A stretch of 51,511 nucleotides of DNA from an uncultured Flavobacteriaceae bacterium (GCA_947502495.1 CANNAC010000016.1:1-51511), one strand, 5' to 3'. Shown: positions 1 through 10,028, counted from the first letter of the stretch. Notes: a model not told the origin generated them from the sequence alone. Numbers and translations are program-made.

Positions 1-310
1 ATTGCTAATGTAGTTCCTGTTAAGGATAACTCTTGCGCATCTGTTCCTGTTCCGTCTTGTAATCCAGATAAATCTACGGTAGTAGCATTCCCTGTTATTG
101 CTAATGTAGTTCCAGTTAAGGATAATTCTTGTGCATCTGTATTGTCTAAATACGTCGATAAATCTACGGTTCCAGCATCTCCTGTAATACTTAATACATT
201 TGCAGTAACAGAAAGTGCTTGTGCATCTGTATTATCTAAATATGGCGTTAAATCTACAGTTCCAGCATCACCTGTAATACTTAATACATCTGCAGCAACA
301 GAAAGTGCTT
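1..310 (-). repeat. In-frame 90/96-bp tandem repeats in the adhesin gene
   Basis: Two near-identical 90-bp units lie at 131-220 and 221-310, and a more diverged 96-bp unit lies at 35-130. Another copy begins before position 35, where bases 1-34 match 97-130 almost exactly. Each unit encodes about 30-32 residues with the core DAQxLS...ITG...TVDLS. All periods are multiples of three, so copy number can change without breaking the frame. Confidence 0.85.
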
Positions 311-1865
311 GTGCATCTAAGTCTGTATCCATCATACCTTTCCATTCGGTTCCATCCCAATAGTAGGTATTATCTAATTCTGTATCGTATACAACCATAC
401 CTTCATCTACTTCAGCTAAAACAACTCCTAATGCAGTACGTTGTGCTGTTGTTAAACGATTTAGTTGTAAACCTTTTGCTGTTCCTGTTAAGTCTAAAGA
501 TGCATTAGCGTTTGGTGTATCTGTACCAATACCAACACTTAATGGATTTGTAAAACCACCAAGCACCATGGTATTGTCAAACACTGCAGTTGCGGCGTTA
601 CCAATAGCAACCGAATTTGTTCCTTGTACGTTGGCTGCGTAACCTATAGCAATATTATTTGTTGGTAATAATACTCCTGGATCTGTAGAAGAAGCTGTAT
701 ATCCAATTACAATAGCGCCATCATTTTGTGCTACCGTAGTAGAACCAATGGCAACTGCAAATTGATTATCTACATCTACGGAACGCCCAATACCTACAAC
801 ATCATTTTCTTCAATATCTACACGATCTCCTATACCTACAGAGTAATCTGCTAAGGTTGACATATTACCTAAATACCCCATCATAATAGAGTAATCTCCT
901 CTAACATCATGATCATGTCCTAAAGAAACGGAAAATTGACCATCTATAAAAGATCTATTACCAAAGCCCATAACATTATTATTACTAGCAGTAATATCAT
1001 ATCCAAAAAACATCGCGTTAGATCTATTTGTATTGTCAAAATCTGCTAAAGATCCCATAGCAACATTGTACTGCCCTTCTCTGTTAGAAAAACCAGTAGA
1101 GAAACCTACATATGTATTATGGTTAGCATTGGTTGTATTGTTTGTACGGTTGTTATCCCAACCTGATTGCGCACCAATAAAAGTATTATAATCGGCATAT
1201 TCTGTTGCAACTCCTGCAGCAGCTCCTACAAAAGTGTTATAAATACCATCCCCAACATCAATACCTGCAGAATCTCCAAAAGCAGAATTGTGGTGTCCGT
1301 CATCCACATCACTCATAGATTCACTACCAACAGCTGTATTTCTATATCCTACATCAGACGAAATACCTACTTCATTTCCAATAAAGGTTTGTTTGTAACC
1401 CGTTGTGTTACTAAAACCTGCGTCTTCTCCAATGAAAGTATTTTCATAACCTGTGGTATTATTTGCTCCAGATTCTTCACCTACAAAAGTGTTATCATAA
1501 CCAGTAGTATTGTTTTCTCCAGATTCTGCACCAACAAAAGTATTGTCTCCTCCAGTAGTTGTCAATCTTCCGGCTTCATAACCGATAAATGTATTATCGA
1601 AACCAGAAGTATTGGAGTACCCTGCATGGTAACCAATTGCAATAAGTTCACTTTGTGTAGTCATGCTACGTCCTGCAGAATACCCGTATAACGTATTTCT
1701 AGAACCTGAAGTTATATAGCTTCCTGTACTATCCCCATAAAAGGTGTTAAAATCTCCTGTTGTTATGGATACTCCTGAGCCTGTACCCATTGTTTCGTTT
1801 AATGTTTGTGCTTGTAATCCAATAATGGAAAACAAAGACACAATTAAAAAGTAATAATTTTTCAT
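1..1865 (-). CDS. Repeat-rich surface protein with YadA-like head repeats (partial, C-terminus outside window)
   Basis: The minus strand is open from an ATG at 1865 to the left edge, about 621 codons with no stop, so the C-terminal part is missing. Residues 1-20 form a signal peptide ending LQAQ. Residues of roughly 25-260 carry many short repeats of the type GYxNTFIGxxAG or GENNTTGYDNTFVG, the pattern of trimeric-autotransporter (YadA/Hia) head beta-rolls. A less regular AIG/VGIG section follows, then a linker containing GLQLNRLTTAQRTAL and YYWDGTEWKG, which is common in Bacteroidota fibre-like proteins. After it come about 30-residue repeats with DAQxLSxxxxxLxITG and TVDLS. The protein is probably exported and extracellular, perhaps an adhesin; the trimeric fold is inference. 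No T9SS domain can be judged because the end is absent. It lies 36 bases behind the 1902-2456 gene on the same strand, so the two are probably co-transcribed. Confidence 0.82.
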   Translation of the reverse strand, partial: MKNYYFLIVSLFSIIGLQAQTLNETMGTGSGVSITTGDFNTFYGDSTGSYITSGSRNTLYGYSAGRSMTTQSELIAIGYHAGYSNTSGFDNTFIGYEAGRLTTTGGDNTFVGAESGENNTTGYDNTFVGEESGANNTTGYENTFIGEDAGFSNTTGYKQTFIGNEVGISSDVGYRNTAVGSESMSDVDDGHHNSAFGDSAGIDVGDGIYNTFVGAAAGVATEYADYNTFIGAQSGWDNNRTNNTTNANHNTYVGFSTGFSNREGQYNVAMGSLADFDNTNRSNAMFFGYDITASNNNVMGFGNRSFIDGQFSVSLGHDHDVRGDYSIMMGYLGNMSTLADYSVGIGDRVDIEENDVVGIGRSVDVDNQFAVAIGSTTVAQNDGAIVIGYTASSTDPGVLLPTNNIAIGYAANVQGTNSVAIGNAATAVFDNTMVLGGFTNPLSVGIGTDTPNANASLDLTGTAKGLQLNRLTTAQRTALGVVLAEVDEGMVVYDTELDNTYYWDGTEWKGMMDTDLDAQALSVAADVLSITGDAGTVDLTPYLDNTDAQALSVTANVLSITGDAGTVDLSTYLDNTDAQELSLTGTTLAITGNATTVDLSGLQDGTGTDAQELSLTGTTLA

Positions 1866-1901
1866 AATTAGTTAATTAGGTTTATAAAATTGATTAATAG
1901 T

Positions 1902-2456
1902 TTATTTTTTACTTAAAACTGCTTTTTGAATCAACATAACGTTAGCCGATTTTGCCTCATCAATTTTGAGTTTTTTACTTCTTTTATTATTTATTTTTTC
2001 AGATAAATAAATGGTTAATCTCACTTTACCACTATTAGTAAACTCCAAACCAGTAAAGAGAATATTATTATTAATTTCGAAAGTACTATATAAAGTGTTA
2101 TCTATTAATGTTGCAGTAAACTCAAGACCTTGAGAATCTTTTATAGCATAAAAACCATTTTTTTGATCTATGGTATATAGTCTATAATCGACCACTTCCT
2201 TTAGTTTTCCTTTTAGGTAAGCTATAGAATAATAGAACTCCCCTTCTACGTCTGTTTCTGTAATAGAAAATTCTGTTGGTACATTATTAATTACCCCTGT
2301 ATTATTAGAAACTCTAAGGTTTCCGGCGTAGTTACCCAGAAAATCATAAGGAAATGAAACTGGTGTAGAAAATTCTTCATCTATTCTATTTTCCCTTTTT
2401 TGAGAAAAAGCGGAAATGCTGAAAATTAAAAAAAGGAATAAAAGTTTATTATTCAT
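1902..2456 (-). CDS. Small exported protein of unknown function
   Basis: The product is 184 residues if translation starts at the ATG at 2456, which places a clean signal peptide (MNNKLLFLFLIFSISAFSQ) at the N-terminus. An upstream in-frame ATG at 2483 would add nine residues before it and is less likely. The mature part looks beta-rich with no motif I recognise, and ends in a basic, Lys-rich tail of about 40 residues. It is the first gene of a two-gene unit with the repeat-rich surface protein, so it may be an envelope partner of that protein; that role is inferred from position only. Confidence 0.75.
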   Translation of the reverse strand: MNNKLLFLFLIFSISAFSQKRENRIDEEFSTPVSFPYDFLGNYAGNLRVSNNTGVINNVPTEFSITETDVEGEFYYSIAYLKGKLKEVVDYRLYTIDQKNGFYAIKDSQGLEFTATLIDNTLYSTFEINNNILFTGLEFTNSGKVRLTIYLSEKINNKRSKKLKIDEAKSANVMLIQKAVLSKK

Positions 2457-2783
2457 ATAATCTGTTATCTTAAACATTCGCAATACTTATTTAGTATATC
2501 TAAGTAGAAGTATAAGTGCAATATTTATAACTTTGTTATATTTTTAAAGACTTATTTAGATTAATTAAAGTAAACACCTTTTACAACCTTTAGACAAAAA
2601 TAAATTAATAGCATGTCAAATATAATAAAAAAGGTTTAATATTAGTTATAATAAAAAAAGCTTCGATAAAATGCATTGTTTAATAAAAAGAACAAATAAG
2701 GTGTGAATTTCAAATAAATAAACATCAATCCTATATTATAATTTATCCTTTTATTTTTTTTAAAATTTTAAATACCAACCAAA
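2457..2783. other. Intergenic region between divergent genes
   Basis: This very AT-rich stretch of about 330 bases separates the divergent genes 1902-2456 and 2784-4856 and should hold promoters for both. I see no good TTTG-N19-TAnnTTTG match on either strand, no RNA gene and no stable hairpin. Confidence 0.5.
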
Positions 2784-4856
2784 ATGTTATTAAGAATATT
2801 ACTCTTTTTATTTTTAGTTCATAGCAATCCTTTTTTTGCTCAAAACACGAATAAAGGTTATACTTCTAATGAAACAAAGAATTTTAACGACTTTCAATCG
2901 CTAACTTTTAACGGGATTTGGAGTTGGTTTTCAGACCCAAGAGCTGTCTATTTTAAAGGAAAACACGAAAGAACCTATGTTGGTTGGGTAGATAATTACG
3001 GAGATATTCATATTGCTTTTTACGACCATCTCACCAAACAAATTAAGTCTAATGTTATTTTTGATAATTTAGAAATAGACGACCATAACAATCCATCTAT
3101 ATTAATAGATCAAAATGGATATTTAATGGTTTTCTTTAACTCCCATTTACAAAACGAAAAACCGTTGTATATGGTAAAGGCAAAATCACCAGAAAACATA
3201 GAAAATTGGGAGCCTATAAAAAAGTTATATTTAAATGACACACAACGTTATCAAAATGCAAAAAGCTTAAACCATACATACACCAACCCAATTCAATTAA
3301 GTGCAGAAAAGGATAAAATATTTCTTTTTTGGAGAGGTGTCAATATGAAACCTTCCTATGCTACTTCTATAGATAATGGCGAAACATGGAGTTCAGGAAA
3401 AATTCTTTTTATGCCTAAAGAACACCTTTCCGTTAAAGTCCCATACACAAAAGTATATTCCGATGGTGTGTCTAAAATTCATTTTTGTTTTACGGATGGA
3501 CATCCAACCAAAGAAAAATCAAATGCAATATACTATATGTATTATGAAGCCGGAGCTTTTTTTAAAGCAGATGGAACCAAAATAAAAACGATAGAAGAAT
3601 TACCTATGGAGCAACAAGAACTGGATGTTATTTCTAAGCAAGATTTGGAAAACACGAAAGTTTGGAATTGGGATATTGCTCAGAATAAAAATGGAGATCC
3701 CATAATTGTTTATGCGAAATTTCCGGATAACGAAAATCATATTTACTGTTATGCCGCATGGAAAAAAGGAAAATGGTATAACTACGATTTAATAAATTCG
3801 GGGAATAGCTTTCTTGACATTCCGGAAGGAGACACAGCATCTGAGCCCAATTATTCTGGAGGTATGACTATAGACCACGAGTCTCCTAACACCTTATATT
3901 TATCTGTAAAACGGAAAAACTTTTTTGAAATTGAAAAATGGCAAACAGCAGACGATGGAAAGACTTGGGATGTGAAACCAATAACGAGCAATTCATCTAA
4001 AAACAACGTTAGACCTTTTGCCATTCGAAATGCAAAAGAAGGTCAGACTCCACAATTGCTATGGGTTCAAAATACAAGATACATTAATTATTCTTTATAT
4101 TCTGTTGATCAAAATAGCGCACTTCCTTTTAAAGACAGATATCAATCTGCTATAAAAATGGATATTAAATATCCGGAAACAAATACTAAAGTTACTAAAG
4201 AAGGAATACTGCAAACCATGCGTGAATTTTTAAATTGGCAACTAGAAAACCCTTCCGAAAACATAACAAAAACAGATTATAAATATGGGATGTTTTTAGA
4301 AGGTATAAAAGCATTTTATGGCATCTCCAAGGAAAACCGATATAAAAATGAATTACTTAACATTCTTCAATATGAAGAGGAAATCGAGCAAGAAACGCTT
4401 TCGTTAGAAAATCTAATTTGGAGTTTTAACTTAGGAGATGATCGAACAATTTTAAATAGACTCAACGAAATAAATACCGCAGAAATAAAAAAAATAGAGG
4501 ATGATATTAAAACAGCAACGCTATCTAAGTTATTAACTTTAATTCATGAGGATGACAATATAGGAAAGAAAAATCTGGAACAGCTATATTTAAAAAATGT
4601 TGCTCATTTAATAAAAACAGAAAAAATCGATACTAATTTCAGTGAGATATTTTCCCATACACTTTCTATCTATACCATTGCTAAAGGTATTAATGAAGGC
4701 ATTATACCAATAGACCAAAAGCATAATACAATAGCCTCTTGGGTACTAATAAATAAATACATACTAGAAAAAAAATACAACAACGCAGATTGGAATATTG
4801 GTATTACTGGAGCCTTGCTATTAGCTAGTAATGAAATCTATAATTTATTAGATTAA
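2784..4856 (+). CDS. Exported BNR-repeat (BNR_4-like) protein
   Basis: The 690-residue product has a signal peptide of about 20 residues ending FFAQ. Residues of about 40-460 look like a beta-propeller of the BNR_4 type. The conserved opening GIWSWFSDPRAVYFKG is present, along with Asp-box-like turns such as SIDNGETWSS and TADDGKTWDV. This family includes secreted carbohydrate-active proteins (polysaccharide lyase and sialidase-like folds), so binding or cleaving an extracellular glycan is plausible, but no catalytic residues can be assigned. Residues of about 465-690 are mostly helical and have no recognised domain. It is 63 bases upstream of the DUF2723 gene on the same strand and may share its transcript. 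Confidence 0.75.
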   Translation: MLLRILLFLFLVHSNPFFAQNTNKGYTSNETKNFNDFQSLTFNGIWSWFSDPRAVYFKGKHERTYVGWVDNYGDIHIAFYDHLTKQIKSNVIFDNLEIDDHNNPSILIDQNGYLMVFFNSHLQNEKPLYMVKAKSPENIENWEPIKKLYLNDTQRYQNAKSLNHTYTNPIQLSAEKDKIFLFWRGVNMKPSYATSIDNGETWSSGKILFMPKEHLSVKVPYTKVYSDGVSKIHFCFTDGHPTKEKSNAIYYMYYEAGAFFKADGTKIKTIEELPMEQQELDVISKQDLENTKVWNWDIAQNKNGDPIIVYAKFPDNENHIYCYAAWKKGKWYNYDLINSGNSFLDIPEGDTASEPNYSGGMTIDHESPNTLYLSVKRKNFFEIEKWQTADDGKTWDVKPITSNSSKNNVRPFAIRNAKEGQTPQLLWVQNTRYINYSLYSVDQNSALPFKDRYQSAIKMDIKYPETNTKVTKEGILQTMREFLNWQLENPSENITKTDYKYGMFLEGIKAFYGISKENRYKNELLNILQYEEEIEQETLSLENLIWSFNLGDDRTILNRLNEINTAEIKKIEDDIKTATLSKLLTLIHEDDNIGKKNLEQLYLKNVAHLIKTEKIDTNFSEIFSHTLSIYTIAKGINEGIIPIDQKHNTIASWVLINKYILEKKYNNADWNIGITGALLLASNEIYNLLD

Positions 4857-4919
4857 ATTATAGTTCAAATTTATATTTCTGCTATCTTGCCACAACTTTA
4901 ATTAATTATTGCTAATAAC

Positions 4920-7900
4920 ATGATAAAATTTGAAAGAATTGTAAGCTTAATTCTTTTTATACTCGTATTTATTGTTTACGTAATTTCTGCTCCAAGAACC
5001 ATTTCCTTTTGGGATAGTCCTGAATTTATTACAAGTAGCTATAATTTACAGGCAACACATCCGCCTGGTTCTCCTTTTTACACCTTGCTTTGTAGCATTA
5101 TTTTACAATTTTTTCCGGCCACAAAAGCTGCATTTATTTCGAATTTAATTTCTGGTTTTTTCGGAGCATTAACCGTAACATTTCTCTTTAAAATAACCTA
5201 TTTTATAACAACTAAAATACAATCTAATTTATCTGCTTTCGAAACCAAATACTTACCCTTTTTCACAGGTATTGTAGCTGCTCTAACTTTAGCTTTTTCC
5301 AATAGTTTTTGGATTGCTGCTACCGAGGCCGAAGTGTACACCCTTTCCTTTGCATTAATGACCGTCATGATTTACATCATGCTAAAATGGGAGAACGCTT
5401 CCCATAAAAAAACAGAGGTAAAACTTATTTTATTATTTGCGCTAATTTTAGGAATAGCAAGTAGTGTTCACTTAATAACCATTTCTATTGTTATCCCATT
5501 ATCACTCTTATATACCAATAAAAAATACGGTTTAAGCATTAAAAATATACTGCTTTCTTTAACTATAGGATGTGTGCTATTTTTGAGCATTTACTTACTT
5601 CCTATTCAAGGTATTATAAAAATAAGTAACGCTTTAGATGTTTGGTTAGTAAACACTTTTAATGCTACTGTAAATACAGGCGTAATCATTACAATTTTAT
5701 TATTAGTACTATTCTTTTCCTTTACATTATGGTATACGTATAAAAAACAAAAAGACACTTTACACTATAGTATTTTAGCTTTACTATTCTTTCTAATCGG
5801 TTTTAGTTCTTATATAATGCCATTTCAAAGAGCTAGTGCAAATACACTAATTGCGAATGGCGTTAGCACCAGTAACAGGATGTTGCAGTATATTAAAGGA
5901 GATCAATTTGGCATTGGAGAAATCCCCCTTTTAAAAGGCTATACCTATAATGCGCCTTTAGATCAAAAAAATCCTTTCACAGACGGGAAACCGACTTTAA
6001 CTTTCGATACCAACAAAAAAAAGTATATCACTGTAGACAATGGCGAATACAACTATGTAAACTATGATAAAGAGTTTTCCATGTTCTTTCCTCGATTATT
6101 TAAAGCTAAAGACGAAAGTAAATATAAATTATGGACAACCATTAAAGGAGAACCTATAGATTACATCGTAGATGAAAAAGTAGTAAAAATACAGAAACCT
6201 ACGTATTCAGAAAATTTTAGCTTTTTTCTAAATTATCAAGTCTCTTGGGTAAACCTACGTTACTTATTTTGGAATTTTATTGGAAAACAAAATAACAATC
6301 ATGGCTTAGGCTTTGTTGCAGATGGTAATTGGGTAAGTGGCATAAATAGTATCGACAAAAAAAGAGTTGGGGATTATGCCATTACGCCAGAACGTTTTAG
6401 AAAGGATAAAAGTAGAAATACCTATTATTTTATTCCTTTTATTTTAGGGCTCTTCGGATTACTAGCATTGCTTAAACATAAGCATTACCTGCTAACAACC
6501 GTTTGTCTCTTTTTAGCCTTTGGTTTAGGTATTACCCTATACATTAATCCTATTCCTTCTAGTATTTTAGTTAGGGAACGCGATTATATCTTTATTGGCT
6601 CCTTTGTTATTTTTTCACTCTGGGTTGGCCTATCCATTATTTTCATCTACAAGGCGCTTTCATATATCGTATCTAGCAAAACAAAACTAATTGCTATTTC
6701 TATTATTGTTTTTATTGGTTCCCCACTACAATTATTAGCAAAAGGATGGAATGATCATCAGCGTAGTTATGATACTTTTGCCTACGATTTTGCAAAAGCG
6801 TATCTAGATTCCTGTCCAGAACAAGCCATACTTATTACTAACGGTGACAATATGACTTTTCCTATATGGTATTTACAGGAAGTAGAAAAGTATAGAACGG
6901 ATGTTAGGGTGCTAAATTTTGATCAAATGAATTTAGATACGCACATCGAAAAACTGAAGCATAAAATAAACACTTCCAATCCGATTGCAATTAGTTTAGA
7001 AAAAGATTTTTATAGCCATGGTGTTGATAAATTAATTCCGCTTCAGGAAGAGACTACTAAAGCTGCCATATTACCTGTTTTATTTGAATTTCTTAAAGAT
7101 AGTACCACAAGAATCAATTGGAATGGAAAACTAAAACATTATATACCATCTACAAAGTTTTTGATACCAATAGATACCTTAAAAATAAAAAACAAAGCAC
7201 TGCAAGCAGAAGCATTAAATGCCCAATATACCAGTAAAATAGAATGGGAATATGCTAAAGATTTCTACGGATTAAACGACATTGTTTTATTAAATATAAT
7301 TAATAATAACATTCATAATAGATCTATATGCTTTACTATTAACGGAAAAACCGGGCATTACTTAGGTTTACAAGATTACTTTATTCAAAACGGACTAGTC
7401 GAAGAGTTGGCTCCTATTCAAAGAAAAGATCCCTTGGTCAATCGAAAAATTGTAAACACGAAAAGGATGTATCCTTATTTAATGGAAAATGTACAGTTTA
7501 AAGGGTTAAATGATGAGACCAAATTTATCCCCTATGAGAATCGAGCATATGCTCAAGATATTTTAAGACGTAACTATTATTTCTTAGCACAAGCTTTATT
7601 AGAGGAAGGAAAAACAAAGCAAGCAATAGATATATTAGATAAATCCTTTTCTGTTTTCCCAAATAAAACCATTGCTTATAAGCAATACGCCTATGCGTTA
7701 GGTAAATTGTATTTTAGAGCAGGACTACCCAAAAAAGGATCTGAAATATGTGTTTCGGCTATAAATAATCTATGGGAAGAACTAGCATGGACAACTTCTT
7801 TTAATCCGCCAAATGCTATTATTAATGTAAAACATGCCGAACAACTAAAAATCATGTTTTTACAAATGTTACAACAGTTTCCCGGAGATAAAAAAACTTT

Positions 7901-7976
7901 AGAGATTTACAAACAACGTTTTAAAACGTTTGAAGCCGATTACATAAAATGGCAACAAACAAACTGGCCTTACTAA
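4920..7976 (+). CDS. DUF2723 (GT-C-like) integral membrane glycosyltransferase-family protein
   Basis: This large membrane protein of 1018 residues begins with the DUF2723 hallmark: TISFWDSPEFI followed by LQATHPPGSPFY at about residues 27-52. An acidic residue in the first periplasmic loop followed by HPPG is typical of the family and resembles GT-C glycosyltransferases. About ten transmembrane helices occupy residues 5-300 and 500-600. A soluble C-terminal half follows, with a TPR-like stretch at about 885-970 (LLEEGKTKQAIDILDKSF). Members are annotated as protein O-mannosyltransferase-like, so transfer of a lipid-linked sugar to exported proteins or polymers at the inner membrane is a reasonable inference. 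It is followed after 12 bases by a methyltransferase. Confidence 0.85.
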   Translation: MIKFERIVSLILFILVFIVYVISAPRTISFWDSPEFITSSYNLQATHPPGSPFYTLLCSIILQFFPATKAAFISNLISGFFGALTVTFLFKITYFITTKIQSNLSAFETKYLPFFTGIVAALTLAFSNSFWIAATEAEVYTLSFALMTVMIYIMLKWENASHKKTEVKLILLFALILGIASSVHLITISIVIPLSLLYTNKKYGLSIKNILLSLTIGCVLFLSIYLLPIQGIIKISNALDVWLVNTFNATVNTGVIITILLLVLFFSFTLWYTYKKQKDTLHYSILALLFFLIGFSSYIMPFQRASANTLIANGVSTSNRMLQYIKGDQFGIGEIPLLKGYTYNAPLDQKNPFTDGKPTLTFDTNKKKYITVDNGEYNYVNYDKEFSMFFPRLFKAKDESKYKLWTTIKGEPIDYIVDEKVVKIQKPTYSENFSFFLNYQVSWVNLRYLFWNFIGKQNNNHGLGFVADGNWVSGINSIDKKRVGDYAITPERFRKDKSRNTYYFIPFILGLFGLLALLKHKHYLLTTVCLFLAFGLGITLYINPIPSSILVRERDYIFIGSFVIFSLWVGLSIIFIYKALSYIVSSKTKLIAISIIVFIGSPLQLLAKGWNDHQRSYDTFAYDFAKAYLDSCPEQAILITNGDNMTFPIWYLQEVEKYRTDVRVLNFDQMNLDTHIEKLKHKINTSNPIAISLEKDFYSHGVDKLIPLQEETTKAAILPVLFEFLKDSTTRINWNGKLKHYIPSTKFLIPIDTLKIKNKALQAEALNAQYTSKIEWEYAKDFYGLNDIVLLNIINNNIHNRSICFTINGKTGHYLGLQDYFIQNGLVEELAPIQRKDPLVNRKIVNTKRMYPYLMENVQFKGLNDETKFIPYENRAYAQDILRRNYYFLAQALLEEGKTKQAIDILDKSFSVFPNKTIAYKQYAYALGKLYFRAGLPKKGSEICVSAINNLWEELAWTTSFNPPNAIINVKHAEQLKIMFLQMLQQFPGDKKTLEIYKQRFKTFEADYIKWQQTNWPY

Positions 7977-7988
7977 TATATTACATCT

Positions 7989-8762
7989 ATGCTTTCCTTT
8001 TCAACAGAAATTACTTCTTCACAAATAATATCCGATAATCCATTATTTCAACGCACACTAAAAGCCTATCATTTAATCTCTAAAGAAATCCATGGGGATG
8101 TTTTAGAAATAGGCTGTGGTGAAGGTTATGGTATAGATTTAATAATACAAAAATCAAAGTCATTAACGGTGATAGATAAATCTAAACATGTTTTAGATAA
8201 AATAAAAAAAAGACATAATAAAATAAAGGTTCTACATCAAAACATTCCACCTTTAAGTCATTTAAAAGACAACAGTTTTGATTTTGTTATTTCGTTTCAG
8301 GTTATAGAACACATAAAAGATTCTAATCTTTTTCTAAAAGAAATATATCGCGTTTTAAAACCTAATGGCAAAGCATATATCACTACACCAAACTCCAAAA
8401 AAACAATCGCTAGAAATCCTTGGCATTATAAGGAATACAACTATACAGAGATTAATGATTTATTCCAAAATCACTTTTCAAACTTTCGTGTTAATGGTAT
8501 TGAAGGCAATAAAAAAACAGATGCTTATTATTTAAAAAACAAACAAGCTGTACAACGATTTTTGCGTCTAGACATCTTCAAAATACAACATAAAACACCT
8601 GCTTTACTGCTCAAGATTCCTTATGAAATAGCAAATAGATTAAATAGAAATAAGCTATTAAAAAAAAATGAACAATTAGTAAATAGCATACAGCTTGAAG
8701 ACTATTCGCTTCAAGAATATTCTAAAAACACGTTAGATTTTTTCTGTATATTAAAAAAATAA
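7989..8762 (+). CDS. Class I SAM-dependent methyltransferase
   Basis: The 257-residue product has the Rossmann-fold SAM site VLEIGCGEGYG at residues 38-48. An acidic strand-2 end follows (VIDKS), then FDFVISFQVIEHI and a post-motif LKPNGKAYITTPN, all typical of the Methyltransf_11 family. The substrate is unknown. The gene starts 12 bases after the DUF2723 gene and ends 9 bases before the Nudix gene, so it is in an operon; a small-molecule, lipid or glycan substrate handled with the upstream glycosyltransferase is possible. Confidence 0.88.
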   Translation: MLSFSTEITSSQIISDNPLFQRTLKAYHLISKEIHGDVLEIGCGEGYGIDLIIQKSKSLTVIDKSKHVLDKIKKRHNKIKVLHQNIPPLSHLKDNSFDFVISFQVIEHIKDSNLFLKEIYRVLKPNGKAYITTPNSKKTIARNPWHYKEYNYTEINDLFQNHFSNFRVNGIEGNKKTDAYYLKNKQAVQRFLRLDIFKIQHKTPALLLKIPYEIANRLNRNKLLKKNEQLVNSIQLEDYSLQEYSKNTLDFFCILKK

Positions 8763-8771
8763 AAGGAGTTT

Positions 8772-9326
8772 ATGCAAGACGAAAAAATAGATATCGTTAC
8801 CAAAATAGGAAAACCAACAGGCCAAAGTGCACCAAAATCAGAAATACACCAAAAAGGTCATTACCACAATACCGCGCACATTTGGTTTTACACAAAAGAA
8901 GGCGAAGTATTATTAGCACAACGCGCTGCTTCCAAAGCTATTTGCCCATTACTTTGGGATGTTTCGGTTGCTGGACATATCGATGCTGGAGAAACCATAA
9001 AACAAGGTGCTATTAGAGAAGTAAAAGAAGAAATCGGACTTACCATTTCTGAAAACGATCTAGAAAAAATTGGCGTTTTTGAATGCTTTCAATCCTATCC
9101 TAACGGGATTATAGATAACGAATTTCATCATACTTTTATAGCCGAATTACAAGTAGATTTCTCCACTTTAGTCTTTCAGGAAGAAGAAGTCCAAGCGATT
9201 AAACTAGTAAGCCTTTCCGAATTTAAAATTCTTTTAGAGAATAGCAAAACGAATGGCCATTTTGTAGCAAGTAATAGAGAATATTACCATAAAATTATAC
9301 GTGTAATTTTAGAAAGAATATCTTAA
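8772..9326 (+). CDS. Nudix hydrolase
   Basis: The complete Nudix box G-x5-E-x7-REVKEEIGL lies at residues 68-90 of 184. The overall arrangement (HNTAHIWFYTKEGEVLLAQRA before the box) resembles the YfcD/IPP-isomerase-like branch of Nudix proteins, which act on nucleoside or isoprenoid diphosphates. The exact substrate cannot be told. A purine-rich RBS-like AAAAGGAG precedes the ATG. It sits between the methyltransferase and the PrsW gene with 9-base gaps on both sides, implying one transcript. Confidence 0.9.
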   Translation: MQDEKIDIVTKIGKPTGQSAPKSEIHQKGHYHNTAHIWFYTKEGEVLLAQRAASKAICPLLWDVSVAGHIDAGETIKQGAIREVKEEIGLTISENDLEKIGVFECFQSYPNGIIDNEFHHTFIAELQVDFSTLVFQEEEVQAIKLVSLSEFKILLENSKTNGHFVASNREYYHKIIRVILERIS

Positions 9327-9335
9327 TTTAGCACA

Positions 9336-10028
9336 ATGCATTTACTTCTACTAGCAATAGCTCCAGTTTTTTTAATCATCTTATATATTTATTACAAAGA
9401 TAAATATGACAAAGAACCCAAACGTTTATTGTTCTACAGCTTCTTACTTGGTGCCATTGTAAGCATCATCGTTACAACGATACTGTATATCATTTCAGAT
9501 TATACAATTCCTATAGAAATAGCAGGAAATACAAGTGTTTGGCAACTTTTTGTAAAAGCATTTTTTATCGTTGCTTTAATTGAAGAATTTAGTAAATATA
9601 TTATTGTTCGCTACTTTGCGCAAACAAACAAAGCCTTTAATGAACAGTTTGATGGCATTGTGTATGCGGTAATGGTTTCTATGGGTTTTGCAGCCACAGA
9701 AAACATCATGTATGTATTACAAGGCGGTATAGAAACTGCCCTTTTAAGAGCTTTTACGGCCGTTCCTGCACATGCAACTTTCGCCGTATTGATGGGCTTC
9801 TTTATGGGAAAAGCAAAGTTTTCACAAAACAGAAGACGACTCAATTTATTAGGTTTGGTGCTAGCTATTCTTTTTCATGGCACCTATGATTTCTTTTTGT
9901 TTTTAGAATTTATTCCGGGTATCTGGATTGGTGCTTTCATTTCCCTATTCATTGGATTAATACTTTCTAGAAAAGCAATACGAAGACACTCAAATAATTC
10001 TAGATTTAAAGATTCGTTTACTTTATAA
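9336..10028 (+). CDS. PrsW-family intramembrane metalloprotease
   Basis: The 230-residue polytopic membrane protein has the family motifs in order: EEFSK at 83-87, FDGIVYA at 105-111, GFAATEN at 117-123, VPAHA at 143-147, and HGTYDFF at 181-187. Conserved Glu and His residues are expected to bind the metal. The archetype, Bacillus PrsW, performs site-1 cleavage of an anti-sigma factor. No anti-sigma gene is nearby, so its target here is unknown. Its last 11 bases overlap the end of the convergent small gene at 10018-10260. Confidence 0.88.
   Translation: MHLLLLAIAPVFLIILYIYYKDKYDKEPKRLLFYSFLLGAIVSIIVTTILYIISDYTIPIEIAGNTSVWQLFVKAFFIVALIEEFSKYIIVRYFAQTNKAFNEQFDGIVYAVMVSMGFAATENIMYVLQGGIETALLRAFTAVPAHATFAVLMGFFMGKAKFSQNRRRLNLLGLVLAILFHGTYDFFLFLEFIPGIWIGAFISLFIGLILSRKAIRRHSNNSRFKDSFTL

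Noticed and set aside
1167-1691. Plus-strand open frame of 174 codons rich in Cys, Ser and Ile
   Set aside because: It lies entirely antisense to the adhesin repeats; the repetitive codons of that gene create the open frame, and it has no signal or family pattern.
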